Positions 25,919 to 34,980 of a stretch of 42,355 bases of DNA are shown here, in pieces (the first letter of the stretch is position 1; the number at the start of each line of letters is the position of its first letter). Source of the stretch: Methanomassiliicoccaceae archaeon (lineage in GTDB: Archaea; Thermoplasmatota; Thermoplasmata; Methanomassiliicoccales; Methanomethylophilaceae). The position numbers were made by a program, and so were the translations under genes. A model generated the notes under the pieces. That model worked only from the letters and a program-made list of their open reading frames with translations, was not told the origin of the DNA and ran no database searches. The stretch covers positions 1 to 42,355 of the forward strand of contig PWNH01000080.1 of NCBI GenBank assembly GCA_003557905.1, read 5' to 3'.

Positions 25919-26242
25919 TTGGTAGAAGTAACTCCTGAAGCTCAGAATTTCCTGAAGAAAATGCTAGAAGAGAACGACAAGGTCGGCCAGGGTGTAAAGA
26001 TCTACCTCGCCGGCATGGCCTGTAGCGGACCTCAGTTCGGGATGAAGTTCCAGCCTGAGAAAGAGGACGGCGACAACGAGGTGGCCCTGGACGGATTCTC
26101 ATTCTACTACGACAATGAGACCGCCGAGGTACTGGACGAGTGTGTGATCAAGTTCATTGACGACCCTCAGATGGGTACCGGACTCACCATCGAGAACCCC
26201 AAGGCAAGCGGCTGCGGGTCCTGTGGCAGCGGCTGCAACTGA
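25919..26242 (+). CDS. IscA/HesB-like iron-sulfur carrier with cysteine-rich tail
   Basis: A 107-residue A-type Fe-S carrier-like protein. The fold is suggested by VEVTPEAQNFLKKMLEEN, IYLAGMACSGPQFGM (Cys35) and the C-terminal SGCGSCGSGCN with Cys99, 102 and 106. Normal IscA ends CGCG-x-SF with three conserved cysteines; here the spacing is altered (C-x2-C-x3-C). Its partner and client proteins are unknown; methanogens are rich in Fe-S enzymes. Start is TTG 25919 with an AGGTGA Shine-Dalgarno six bases upstream, and a TTATATAA box lies at about 25878-25885. It is monocistronic. Confidence 0.75.
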   Translation: MVEVTPEAQNFLKKMLEENDKVGQGVKIYLAGMACSGPQFGMKFQPEKEDGDNEVALDGFSFYYDNETAEVLDECVIKFIDDPQMGTGLTIENPKASGCGSCGSGCN

Positions 26243-26299
26243 AACTAATTTCAATCCCCCTTACCCACTTTATTTTTATTCACGACCCTTCTAAGGTAC

Positions 26300-27865
26300 G
26301 TGCACGTCAAACATCCTCTCATCAGGGAATCCTCCGTCGAGGAGAGGGAGTACCAGACATCTTTGGCTAGAATCTGCGGCAGGGAATCGACCCTGGTCGT
26401 CATACCTACGGGGATGGGCAAGACCATCATTGCCCTCCGTGTGGTCGCAGATGCATTGCATAAGGGAGCCGCCAAGGCTTTGGTACTGGCTCCCACACGG
26501 CCTCTGGTCGAACAGCACCGTGATGTCCTCCAGGATAGGATGCCCACTGTGAGGGTGGCTTCGATGACGGGAGAGACCGCCCCCGAAAAGAGGGTCACGG
26601 TTTGGGAGGGCGGCACGGTGATCGTATCGACACCCCAGGTGATAGCGAACGACTTGGACAAAGGACGTTACGACCTCAACGATGTGGGCATCCTGGTGTA
26701 TGATGAGGCCCATCGCGGCGTGGGTAGCTACTCCTACGTGCGGGTGGCGGAGCATTATCATCCTCTAAGGCGTCTGAGCATGGGGATAACGGCATCACCG
26801 GGCAGTGACAGCAAACGCATCATGGAGGTCTGTGAGAACCTCAGGCTTTTCCGGATAGAGGTCCGCACCGAGGATGACCCGGATGTGGCGCCATATGTCC
26901 ACAGGATCGAGATGAAGACCTTGGAACTCGATCTGCCGGAGGACCTGATGGGGATCATCGCCGTCCTCCGGAAACTCTTGGACAAATACATCGATGAACT
27001 GGTGCAGCTTCGGTTTTTGGATGATAAGTCTGTGGCAACGGCGAAGAGGCTACTGGCATTGGGCAAGACCTTGCAGGCCCGTGCCGCACATGAGAAGGGC
27101 AGTTACACCGTATTCCGTGGTCTGACCGTACAGGCGATGGCCATGAAGATAATCCACGCCATCGGCCTGGCGGAGACGCAGGGCACCACCTCCCTATCAC
27201 GATTCCTAGACCGTTTGGAAGAGGAGAAGGGGCAGGAGAAGTCCAGCCGCGCCACCCGCGAATTGCTCGCCAATCACGAATACGACCTTCTGCGCGAGAT
27301 GTTGGCAGCGACCAAGACCGAGCATCCCAAGGTGTCCCGCGTTATGACACTTGTCAGCAGACAATTGGACTCCAAACCGGATTCACGCGTCCTGGTATTC
27401 ACCCATTACCGCGACACATGTGAGATGGTGGCCGACAGATTGGCACGTATACCGTCGGCCAAGGTGGGCAGGCTTATCGGCCAGGCGGGACACGATGGTC
27501 TCAAACAGAAGGGACAGGCCGATGTGCTCCGTCAATTCAGGGAGGGGCTGGTGAATGTACTGGTAGCCACATCCGTCGGGGAGGAGGGCCTCGATGTGGC
27601 CAACACAGACATGGTCCTGTTCTATGAGCCGGTCCCATCGGAGATCCGCAGCATCCAGCGAAGAGGACGTACCGGAAGGTTCAGCGATGGGGAGGTCCAC
27701 ATACTGATCGCAAAAGGTACGCGGGACGAGGCCTTCCAGAACTCATCACTGAATAAGGAAAGGAAGATGAAGAGACGACTCGAGGATCTGGACCGTGAAT
27801 TGCGTTCGCGGAGGCAGATCGAGGAGCGGGTGAGGTCGCAGAGTTCCCTCACCAGCTTCCGCTGA
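26300..27865 (+). CDS. Hef/Mph1-type SF2 helicase without a nuclease domain
   Basis: A 521-residue superfamily 2 helicase of the Hef/FANCM/Mph1 group that remodels stalled replication forks. Walker A IPTGMGKT lies near residues 35-42, motif Ia LAPTRPLVEQH, DEAH box YDEAHRGVG near 135-138 and motif III ITASPG. The helical Hef insertion (about 195-330) follows, then VFTHYRDTCEMVADRL, VATSVGEEGLDV and motif VI QRRGRTGR. Archaeal Hef usually continues with an ERCC4 nuclease and HhH domain; this chain ends in a charged tail instead. The start is GTG 26300, about 26 bases after TTTATTTTTA, so leaderless. DNA ligase follows after 42 bases. Confidence 0.88.
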   Translation: MHVKHPLIRESSVEEREYQTSLARICGRESTLVVIPTGMGKTIIALRVVADALHKGAAKALVLAPTRPLVEQHRDVLQDRMPTVRVASMTGETAPEKRVTVWEGGTVIVSTPQVIANDLDKGRYDLNDVGILVYDEAHRGVGSYSYVRVAEHYHPLRRLSMGITASPGSDSKRIMEVCENLRLFRIEVRTEDDPDVAPYVHRIEMKTLELDLPEDLMGIIAVLRKLLDKYIDELVQLRFLDDKSVATAKRLLALGKTLQARAAHEKGSYTVFRGLTVQAMAMKIIHAIGLAETQGTTSLSRFLDRLEEEKGQEKSSRATRELLANHEYDLLREMLAATKTEHPKVSRVMTLVSRQLDSKPDSRVLVFTHYRDTCEMVADRLARIPSAKVGRLIGQAGHDGLKQKGQADVLRQFREGLVNVLVATSVGEEGLDVANTDMVLFYEPVPSEIRSIQRRGRTGRFSDGEVHILIAKGTRDEAFQNSSLNKERKMKRRLEDLDRELRSRRQIEERVRSQSSLTSFR

Positions 27866-27907
27866 GAGAACGTTATGATTAATAGCGGTCCGCACATTAT
27901 CCCCGTC

Positions 27908-29683
27908 ATGCTCTATGAGGAGCTGGCGAGCACCTATGACCGTCTGGAGTCCACCAGCAGCCGGCTGGAGATGGCATCCATACTAGCGGAGTTTTTCCGT
28001 GGTGTGGGGGCTTCCGAGCTCAGGCAGGTTGTCTATCTTACCCAGGGTAAGCTTAACCCCGACTATGTCACCGAGAAGTTGGGGATGGCCGACAAGATGA
28101 TACTCAAGGCCATCGTCGACGCGTCCCGTCTGCAGGAGTCGTACGTCAACGACCTGTGGATGAGGGAGGGGGACCTGGGAGCTGTGGCGGAAAAGGTTGC
28201 GGCGGAGAGGGTCCAGACGAACCTCTTTTCCCAACCGCTCACCTTGGATAGGGTGCTGACCAATCTACGTGGCATCGAAAGTGCCGAAGGAAAGAACTCC
28301 CAGACCAAGAGGATCAGACTTCTTACAAGCCTTCTTCACGATGCTTCACCGCTGGAGGCCCGTTACCTCTGCCGTACAGTCACCGGCCGTATGAGGGTGG
28401 GGGCGGCCTCCATGACAATCTTGGACGCCCTGGCATCGGCCTTTGGAGTTAAGGAGGACCGGCAGGACATCGAGAGGGCCTTCAACGTTAGTTCCGACAT
28501 CGGAACGGTGGCGGAAAGTCTGGCCCGGGATGGCATCGAGGGCGTGCGTGGCATCGAGGTGCAGGTGGGAAGACCGGTCCGCTCGATGCTCGCCGAGAGG
28601 CTGTCCTCCATGGATGAGATCCTCACGAAACTGGGTGGGAGTTGCGCTCTGGAGTACAAATATGACGGCATACGCGTACAGGCCCACATCTCCGGTGATG
28701 AAGTGACGCTATACTCCCGTCGGCTCGAGGACCTCACCGCCAATTTCCCGGATGTTGTGGACTCTTTGCGTTCATCCTTCAAGGGCCAAGCGGCCATCGT
28801 GGAGGGTGAATGTGTTCCCGTGGACCTGAAGACCGGCAGGCTGCTTCCCTTCCAGGAGGTCGCACATCGCCGGCGCAAGTTCGGGATGGAGGAGGCGGTT
28901 AGGGACTACCCCGTCAAGATATTCCTTTTCGATTGCCTGAAGATGGATGATGAGGATATGACACTCCGCCCCTTCTTGGAGAGAAGGGCGGCTTTGGAGA
29001 AGAACCTGGAAGAGGGCGAGGGTCTGCTGTTCTCCCGCCTGGAGGTCGTGGAGTCCGTTGCTGAGGCGGAGGATTTCTTTGAGAGCGCCCTTGCAGCCGG
29101 ATGTGAGGGCATCATGGCTAAATCGCTGGCGGAGAACTCCGTTTACCGCACCGGTAACCGTGGATTCCTGTGGATAAAATACAAGAAGGATTACCGTGGC
29201 GACCTAAACGACAGCTTCGACCTCGTCATAGTCGGTGCCTACACCGGCAAAGGAAAGAGGAAGGGAGTCTACGGTGCATTGCTCATGGCGGTACATGACC
29301 CGGAGACGGGGATGTTCCAGACCGTCTGCAAACTGGGTAGCGGTTTCGATGATGCTTTCCTGGCTGAGCTGCCTGAAATTTTGGAACCGCATCGTTCAAC
29401 AGGCCCGTCGCATCTGTTGAGCACACGTATGGAGGCCGACCACTGGTTCGAACCGGCGATAGTGCTTGAGGTGATGGGGGCGGAGATCAGCGTCAGTCCG
29501 ACACACACCGCCGCCGAGGGACTTCTGCCCGAGGGATCCGGATTGGCGGTCAGGTTCCCTCGTTTCACAGGCAAGGTGCGTGACGACAAGACCGCGGAAC
29601 AGGCGACCAATGCCACGGAGCTGCTGACCATGTATAGGGGCCAGACCCCTACCTCCGATTCGGAGGCGTCAGCAAAGTTTTAA
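27908..29683 (+). CDS. lig: ATP-dependent DNA ligase (LigI type)
   Basis: Seals nicks in replication and repair using ATP. The 591-residue enzyme has the N-terminal DNA-binding domain (1-215), nucleotidyltransferase motif I EYKYDGIRVQ with the adenylated Lys251, VEGECVPVD (motif III), FLFDCLKM, EGIMAKSL (motif IV) and FLWIKYKKDY (motif V). The C-terminal OB-fold ends near residue 575. The frame is open to ATG 27875, but ATG 27908 starts MLYEELASTYDRLE as in archaeal relatives and lies about 27 bases after a TTAATAG box, so I prefer it. It follows the Hef-like helicase. Confidence 0.95.
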   Translation: MLYEELASTYDRLESTSSRLEMASILAEFFRGVGASELRQVVYLTQGKLNPDYVTEKLGMADKMILKAIVDASRLQESYVNDLWMREGDLGAVAEKVAAERVQTNLFSQPLTLDRVLTNLRGIESAEGKNSQTKRIRLLTSLLHDASPLEARYLCRTVTGRMRVGAASMTILDALASAFGVKEDRQDIERAFNVSSDIGTVAESLARDGIEGVRGIEVQVGRPVRSMLAERLSSMDEILTKLGGSCALEYKYDGIRVQAHISGDEVTLYSRRLEDLTANFPDVVDSLRSSFKGQAAIVEGECVPVDLKTGRLLPFQEVAHRRRKFGMEEAVRDYPVKIFLFDCLKMDDEDMTLRPFLERRAALEKNLEEGEGLLFSRLEVVESVAEAEDFFESALAAGCEGIMAKSLAENSVYRTGNRGFLWIKYKKDYRGDLNDSFDLVIVGAYTGKGKRKGVYGALLMAVHDPETGMFQTVCKLGSGFDDAFLAELPEILEPHRSTGPSHLLSTRMEADHWFEPAIVLEVMGAEISVSPTHTAAEGLLPEGSGLAVRFPRFTGKVRDDKTAEQATNATELLTMYRGQTPTSDSEASAKF

Positions 29684-29707
29684 GAATACTACCGATATCG
29701 TGGAAAC

Positions 29708-29980
29708 ATGGAGCTCCAGCTAATCGAAAAGACCGCCACCACCATCAAAGTCGGTGTCAAAGACCCCGACATGACCATAATAAGCCCCGTACTGGACAGG
29801 CTCTTGCAGGACGATAAGGTTATGGATGTCGAGTTCACCGATGTCCACCCTGAACTGGAGATACCTGAGATCATGCTGACAGTCAACGAAGGCGACCCTT
29901 TGGACGCTTTCAAAAGATCCACTGACGCCCTGGTCACGGATTTCCGTTCCGTGAGGGAAGGTCTTTCCGGAAAACTCTGA
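29708..29980 (+). CDS. rpoL: DNA-directed RNA polymerase subunit L (Rpo11)
   Basis: A 90-residue homologue of eukaryotic Rpb11/AC19 that pairs with subunit D to form the assembly platform of archaeal RNA polymerase. Typical segments are KVGVKDPDMTIISPVLDRLL (the family V-x-D/E-D-x-T motif), VEFTDVHPELEIPEIMLTV (the HP loop), and the amphipathic C-terminal helix FKRSTDALVTDF. Length is normal. ATG 29708 follows the ligase stop by 24 bases, and truD starts four bases after its stop, so the small gene sits in a ligase-rpoL-truD run. Confidence 0.94.
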   Translation: MELQLIEKTATTIKVGVKDPDMTIISPVLDRLLQDDKVMDVEFTDVHPELEIPEIMLTVNEGDPLDAFKRSTDALVTDFRSVREGLSGKL

Positions 29981-29983
29981 AAA

Positions 29984-31288
29984 ATGGCACCTTCGCCATG
30001 CAACACGGCCGAGAAGGACATCGGCCTAGAATTCTATCACAGTGAGAGTCGTGGCACCGGTGGGCGCATAAAGGCGCATGCCGAGGACTTCATGGTGGAT
30101 GAGATATCCGACCTACCGCCGGCGAAAGAAGGCGGTCGTTACACCATTGCCACTATAACCTCCCGCAATTGGGAGATGAACCGTCTGATAAAGCAGCTCG
30201 CCGGAGCCCTGAGAGTCTCCCGCAACCGTATCGGATTCGCCGGGACCAAGGACAAACGGGCCATAACGAGCCAACTGATGTCCTTCGAGATGGCTCCCGA
30301 GGCACTCGACTCCATAGAGCTTAACGACGTCTGGGTGTCTGATGTGTATCAGGCCGCCCGACCAATAAAGATCGGTGATTTGATCGGGAACCGTTTCAGC
30401 GTCCACGTCCGCGAGTGTGAACTCAAGGACGATGAGCTGGCCACCGACATTGAAAACTGCAAGGAGAGCCTGGACACGGTCGGGGGATTCCCCAATTATT
30501 TCGGTGTTCAGCGTTTCGGCGTAACCCGTCCAATAACCCATCTTGTGGGAAAATCGATCGTGGCCGGGGATTTCAAGGATGCGGTTGTGACCTATCTGTC
30601 ACACCCCTCTGAATATGAGAGTCCGGAATCGAAGGCCTGCCGTCTCGAGCTGTTACAACCGGATGGAAGGGACGACCTGCTTTCCGAATTCCCCCGTGGC
30701 ATGAACTTCGAGAAGACCTTGGTCGAACACCTCGCACGCCGCCCCGAGGATTATTCTGGAGCCTTGCGACAGTTGCCTGACAATCTACAGATGATGTTCG
30801 TCCATGCCTATCAGTCCTACATATTCAACCGTATTCTGAGTGAAAGGATGAGACAGGGGCTGCCGATCCATGAGCCCATCGAGGGGGATCTGGTCCTGAC
30901 GATAGGCGACAAGCGGGTCCCTATCCATGAACGTCCTATCGAGGTCACGGCATCGAACATCGACCTTGTCGCCGACCAGGTAAGGGCCGGTAAGGCCTTT
31001 GTCAGCGGCCTCCTTTTCGGAAGTGAGAGTCGCTTTGCCAATGGTGAGATGGGCGAGATAGAGAGGAAGGCCGTGGAGAAGGAAGGCCTGAACCCCGAGG
31101 ACTTCGTAGTCCCGGAGATGCAACGATGCAGTTCCCGCGGCAGCAGACGGGAGATACACTGCAGATATGACAACCTCCGTACCGAACTGGTTGAGGAGGG
31201 GTACGTGGTCTCATTCTCTTTGACCAAAGGGAACTACGCCACCTGTTTGTTGAGAGAGTTCATGAAGGCCGATATGAAGAACTATTGA
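29984..31288 (+). CDS. truD: TruD family tRNA pseudouridine synthase
   Basis: Makes pseudouridine at position 13 of tRNAs. The 434-residue protein has the long archaeal/eukaryotic (Pus7-like) form. The catalytic motif GFAGTKDKRA lies at 85-93 with nucleophile Asp90, followed by the NRFSVHVRE strand, GGFPNYFGVQRFG (motif II) and LQMMFVHAYQSYIFNRILSER. The TRUD insertion domain lies between about 215 and 390. The C-terminus SFSLTKGNYATCLLREFMK is typical. ATG 29984 lies four bases after rpoL, and its last seven bases overlap the convergent TPR gene. Confidence 0.95.
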   Translation: MAPSPCNTAEKDIGLEFYHSESRGTGGRIKAHAEDFMVDEISDLPPAKEGGRYTIATITSRNWEMNRLIKQLAGALRVSRNRIGFAGTKDKRAITSQLMSFEMAPEALDSIELNDVWVSDVYQAARPIKIGDLIGNRFSVHVRECELKDDELATDIENCKESLDTVGGFPNYFGVQRFGVTRPITHLVGKSIVAGDFKDAVVTYLSHPSEYESPESKACRLELLQPDGRDDLLSEFPRGMNFEKTLVEHLARRPEDYSGALRQLPDNLQMMFVHAYQSYIFNRILSERMRQGLPIHEPIEGDLVLTIGDKRVPIHERPIEVTASNIDLVADQVRAGKAFVSGLLFGSESRFANGEMGEIERKAVEKEGLNPEDFVVPEMQRCSSRGSRREIHCRYDNLRTELVEEGYVVSFSLTKGNYATCLLREFMKADMKNY

Positions 31289-34200
31289 GTTTCGGCCTTG
31301 ACCTCGGCGGCCGCTGCCGCCTCATCCTGCTTATTCTTGATCTCCTCAATCATCTTCCTGGCCTGCACATCTCCGGGTGCCAGGATCTGGACCGTCTGTA
31401 GGCTCATCATGGCATCCTCAAGTTTACCGAGCTCCATCTGCAATGCCGCCCTCCTCCTGAACGGGGCGGGGTCCTTTTCATCGATGGATATCGCCTTGTC
31501 GAATGAGTTTATGGCCTTGGTCTTCTTGTTCTGGGATGCGAATATCTCCGCCAGCTCCATATGCGCATCCTTTATGTTCGGATCCAGACGGATCGCCTTC
31601 TGCAAGGACACAGCTGCCTTGGATGTCTGTCCCCTCAAGGACTGCTGGCGGCCTAGGAGGTACCACGCCCTTTGAGAACGGGGCAGCTGCTTCGTTGCCA
31701 TCAATAGGGAATCGAAGGCCTCATCCTCCTCCCCTATCGCCAACTGGTTCTCTGCCAGTCTTAGATAGAGTCCTTCTGCGCCAGTGCTGATCGCACGGGA
31801 CAAGGCCCGGGCCGCAAGATGATTGTCCTGCAGATCCTCCAACATTTCCGCTGCCTCTGACCACAGGTCCTTTTCCCGGGGGTCGAGTTCGAAAAGTCTT
31901 TGCAGCGGTGTCTTGGCCTCCTCCTTCCTACCGGAAGCGTAGAGTATCCGGGCCTTGAGCCATTGGGTGTTGTAGTTCAACGGGTCTATGAAGGCGGCCT
32001 CGTCCAACCTCTCCAAGGCTTCATCGTTTCGGCCCTGTCGGTGGAGGGCGGTGGCCAGCATGTTCATTGTCTTAACATGATGGGGGCGTAGGTTCAAGGA
32101 TCGGGAGTAGGCCCTGACCGCCTCCTCATAACGTCCCAAAGCCTGGAATGTGTGGCCTCTGAGAGCCTGTGACGCGGGATCGTCCTTGAGCTCGTCCATA
32201 TCGTCTATGACCCTCAGTGTGTCGGTGAAATTGCCATTGTCATAATGGAGTTCTGCCAATTCCATGCGGGCTCCGCGATCCAACGGATCGCTCTTCAAGA
32301 CTTCCTGCAAGAGCTTCATCAGCGCCTCGGGGTCACCGCTTCGACGGACTGATGTTCGCTTCATATCTATTATCGAACGATCGCCAGGGCGTAATTCGAG
32401 TGCCATATCGAAATACTGCAACGCCTCCTTGTCCCTTTCTAAAGTCTGCAAAGCCTGACCCATATCCAATATGTCAACCAGACTCTCGGGATTCAGGCGC
32501 AGCACCCGGCGCGTCACCTCCACGAGCTCTTCATGGTTCCCCAAACGATGATGGCATTCCTTCAGGTAAGCCAATATCTTGGGGATGTTGCGGGTGATCT
32601 CATTGGCCTTGGAGAAGAAGAACAGGGCTTCATCATAACGGTCGAGCTCGGCGAGCAGCAGCCCTTTCCTCACCAGTGCATGGAGATGGCCCGCCTTCAC
32701 CCTTAATACCTGGTCATAGCATTTTAGTGCCTCGTTCTTGACGTCCAACCTCTCCAAGCAATAGGCCTTCGACATCCAGAAATCGACATTCTCCAAATCG
32801 CGGACTATGGCGCGGTCATAGCAGTCCACCGCCTCACGATAATCCTGCAAGGCCTCGATGGCCATTCCTCTAGAGTACCATAACCAGGGGTCATCCGGGC
32901 TGATTTCAAGCCCTTGGGAATAACATTTTACGGAATCCTCGAACCGTTCAAGGGCGTAGAGGGCGTTTCCGCGCAACCTCCAATACATGCTGTCATGGTC
33001 CTGCCTCTCGATTACAGCATCGGCTAATGATAGGGCGTCCTCGTATCTTCCGGAATTCAACATAGCCGCCAGGACCTCATTCGCCTGCTGGATGTTCCTG
33101 GTGCCCCAGCTCAAAGCCTGACGGAAGGTCCTCATGGCCTCCTGATGCATGCCCATCGCATCGAGGGTGATTGCCTTGTCCTTGGTCACATCTATGTTCG
33201 TGGGTTCCTGCGCCAGTATCCTGTCGGCAACCTGGATCGCTTCGGCATACGACTTGTCCGCCTTGTGCATCTCCAGAAGGAGTTTCAAGGACGGCAGGTG
33301 TCTCAAGTCCCTCTCTAGCACAGTCTCCAGATCCTTACGGGCCTTTTTGGACTCCCCTATGGACCAGAATATCCTGGCACGGATGTGTCTGAGCCTGCTG
33401 TCCTTTGGATAGAGACGGAGGGATTCGTCCAGGTGTTTCAATGAATCGCTGACCCTCTGTTGCGACACCAGGTTCTCGGCCATCAGGGCTATCAATGAGG
33501 GGTCCTCACCGCGCAATTCTATCATATCATCGATGACATCGCCCGTGTCACGCCCCGGACAATACTGGACCAGGGCCTCCAATATCTCCAACCGTATCTC
33601 ATCATCCTTACATTCCCCCAGATATTCCTGGGCCTCCTTAACGGCCTCAATCGGCCTCCCTAATATGCCGAGGTCCTTGACCAGCATCACCTTGGCAGCC
33701 TTGAGGTCCGGCTCGATCTCCAAACTCCTCTTGACCGCCTCCAGTGAGCTTTCGTAACGGTTCATGTAGAAGTTGGCACTCCCGATGCCGTACCAGGCCC
33801 GGGAGTTGTTGGGGTCATGTTTCAATACCTTCTCGTAGACTTTTATCGATTCGTCCAGAAGTCCAGCGCGGGCCAGGCGATAGGCCGCTGAGAGCATCTG
33901 AGACGGTTCATGCGAATCCGTCTCTTGGACACGATCCGTCAGTTCCCGTGCCAGAAGGACGTCGCCTTGGGTCCTTGAGATCTCCGCCAGGGCCATCAGT
34001 ATGATGGGGTCCGATGAATCCTTCAGTTTCAAAGACACCAGGGACTTGGCCCCTTCGACGTCGCCGAGATCCAACAACGCAAGGGCCTTGTGGGCTTTCC
34101 AGTGGAGTGAATCGCCGATGCTTATCAGAATATCGTAAGCCTCCAGAAGCTCTGAATCGTTCTCCACTGCCTTCTTCAGCACACCGCGGGCCCTTATCGT

Positions 34201-34626
34201 GTCCCCGCTCCTTATGAGGGCCTTACCAAGTTCAAGATACAGAAGACCATTCCCGGGTTCATTGTGGAGCATGTCCTCCAATATACGGGCGGATTCCCGA
34301 TACTCCCCCTTCTGCTCCATGACCTTGGACCTCAGGATGGATGTACGGGTCTGGCAGGGATGGTCCTGCAACAATATCGTGGTGATGCGGTCAGCGTCCT
34401 CGACAAGTCCTAAATCAAGACAGGCCTCAGTGGCGCTGAACTGGATCTCCATGGGCTGAGCGCTTATATCAAAATCCTGCATCGATGCCAATGTCCGTCG
34501 CAGGTAGTCCCGGGCGGATTCCTCGTCCTCGCTCTGCCGAAGCTCTCCAAGGGCCTGGGCGAGAGTGATTTTAGCCTCATCGCCCTTAGGAAGGAGAACG
34601 GAGAGCCTGCGAAGGTTCATTGGCAT
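31282..34626 (-). CDS. Very large tetratricopeptide-repeat (TPR) protein
   Basis: A 1114-residue protein built almost entirely from TPR units of 34 residues. Clear examples are ARAWYGIGSANFYMNRYESS, DDPWLWYSRGMAIEALQDYRE and EKDPAPFRRRAALQMELGKL. Repeats run from about residue 50 to 1090 with short irregular stretches. The chain ends in an Ala/Glu-rich tail (KQDEAAAAAEVKAETQ). There is no signal peptide, membrane helix or enzyme domain, so it is a cytoplasmic scaffold. Partners are unknown. ATG 34626 lies shortly after an A/T-rich promoter (AAATTAATA, 34652-34660). The 3' end overlaps truD by seven bases. Confidence 0.9.
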   Translation of the reverse strand: MPMNLRRLSVLLPKGDEAKITLAQALGELRQSEDEESARDYLRRTLASMQDFDISAQPMEIQFSATEACLDLGLVEDADRITTILLQDHPCQTRTSILRSKVMEQKGEYRESARILEDMLHNEPGNGLLYLELGKALIRSGDTIRARGVLKKAVENDSELLEAYDILISIGDSLHWKAHKALALLDLGDVEGAKSLVSLKLKDSSDPIILMALAEISRTQGDVLLARELTDRVQETDSHEPSQMLSAAYRLARAGLLDESIKVYEKVLKHDPNNSRAWYGIGSANFYMNRYESSLEAVKRSLEIEPDLKAAKVMLVKDLGILGRPIEAVKEAQEYLGECKDDEIRLEILEALVQYCPGRDTGDVIDDMIELRGEDPSLIALMAENLVSQQRVSDSLKHLDESLRLYPKDSRLRHIRARIFWSIGESKKARKDLETVLERDLRHLPSLKLLLEMHKADKSYAEAIQVADRILAQEPTNIDVTKDKAITLDAMGMHQEAMRTFRQALSWGTRNIQQANEVLAAMLNSGRYEDALSLADAVIERQDHDSMYWRLRGNALYALERFEDSVKCYSQGLEISPDDPWLWYSRGMAIEALQDYREAVDCYDRAIVRDLENVDFWMSKAYCLERLDVKNEALKCYDQVLRVKAGHLHALVRKGLLLAELDRYDEALFFFSKANEITRNIPKILAYLKECHHRLGNHEELVEVTRRVLRLNPESLVDILDMGQALQTLERDKEALQYFDMALELRPGDRSIIDMKRTSVRRSGDPEALMKLLQEVLKSDPLDRGARMELAELHYDNGNFTDTLRVIDDMDELKDDPASQALRGHTFQALGRYEEAVRAYSRSLNLRPHHVKTMNMLATALHRQGRNDEALERLDEAAFIDPLNYNTQWLKARILYASGRKEEAKTPLQRLFELDPREKDLWSEAAEMLEDLQDNHLAARALSRAISTGAEGLYLRLAENQLAIGEEDEAFDSLLMATKQLPRSQRAWYLLGRQQSLRGQTSKAAVSLQKAIRLDPNIKDAHMELAEIFASQNKKTKAINSFDKAISIDEKDPAPFRRRAALQMELGKLEDAMMSLQTVQILAPGDVQARKMIEEIKNKQDEAAAAAEVKAETQ

Positions 34627-34692
34627 ACGTTAGCATTGATGGGATTCCATAAATTAATATTGGCCTTGATGGGCAGAGGGCGGGAACGCCAT

Positions 34693-34702
34693 GGTTAAAT
34701 AG
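34693..34702 (+). promoter_or_regulatory. TATA box of the tRNA-Gly gene
   Basis: GGTTAAATAG, centred about 28 bases before the first tRNA base at 34727, the expected archaeal TBP site. A T-run (34708-34714) lies between it and the start. Confidence 0.5.
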
Positions 34703-34726
34703 AAGATTCTTTTTACAGAAGTCCAG

Positions 34727-34825
34727 GCAGGTGTTATCTAGTCTGGTTAGGATTTTGGCCTTCCATATCCCCACAAGGGATGAGGTCAGCCAACAGCCCG
34801 GGTTCGAATCCCGGCACCTGCACCA
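34727..34825 (+). tRNA. tRNA-Gly(UCC) with a 22-base intron and encoded CCA
   Basis: Acceptor GCAGGTG (34727-34733) pairs with CACCTGC (34815-34821), discriminator A, then genomic CCA (34823-34825). D stem ATCT/GGAT, anticodon stem TTGGC (34755-34759)/GCCAA (34789-34793), T stem CCGGG/CCCGG with loop TTCGAAT. The loop with intron folds into a bulge-helix-bulge. Helix CUUC/GAGG is flanked by bulges CAU (34764-34766) and UCA (34786-34788), capped by AUCCC/GGGAU. Cutting after the second base of each bulge removes 34766-34787 and leaves loop CUUCCAA: anticodon UCC, glycine, with the intron at the standard 37/38 position. Confidence 0.93.
34766..34787 (+). other. Archaeal tRNA intron (bulge-helix-bulge)
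   Basis: 22 bases removed by the splicing endonuclease, between tRNA positions 37 and 38. The four-pair central helix and two 3-base bulges match the canonical motif. The internal hairpin AUCCC-CACAA-GGGAU lies at 34767-34771 and 34777-34781, offset by one from the predicted cut. Confidence 0.88.
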
Positions 34826-34954
34826 AAAACCATCAGAATTAAGAAAAGCAGGTCGGGGAGGGATGTGCCCCTTGCTGCCAGTTTGGGATGCTTTCTTTGG
34901 GGATGCGACGTTCTCGCGTCGTCATCTCATCATCGTTTATGTGGTATTTGAACG

Positions 34955-34977
34955 GTTTCGGGAGGGGTCTCCGAAAC
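34955..34977 (-). terminator. Strong hairpin at the 3' end of arcS
   Basis: GTTTCG (34955-34960), G bulge, GAG (34962-34964), loop GGGT, CTC (34969-34971), CGAAAC (34972-34977): nine pairs and one bulge, starting three bases past the arcS stop. It could be a terminator or a 3'-end stabilising structure; there is no T-run directly after it. Bases 34826-34954 hold a second small hairpin (CGACG/CGTCG near 34907-34922) and no gene. Confidence 0.45.
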
Positions 34978-34980
34978 TGA

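Noticed and set aside
34727-34825. tRNA-Glu, because the D-arm resembles eukaryotic tRNA-Glu
   Set aside because: The bulge-helix-bulge fixes the spliced loop as CUUCCAA, so the anticodon is UCC (Gly).
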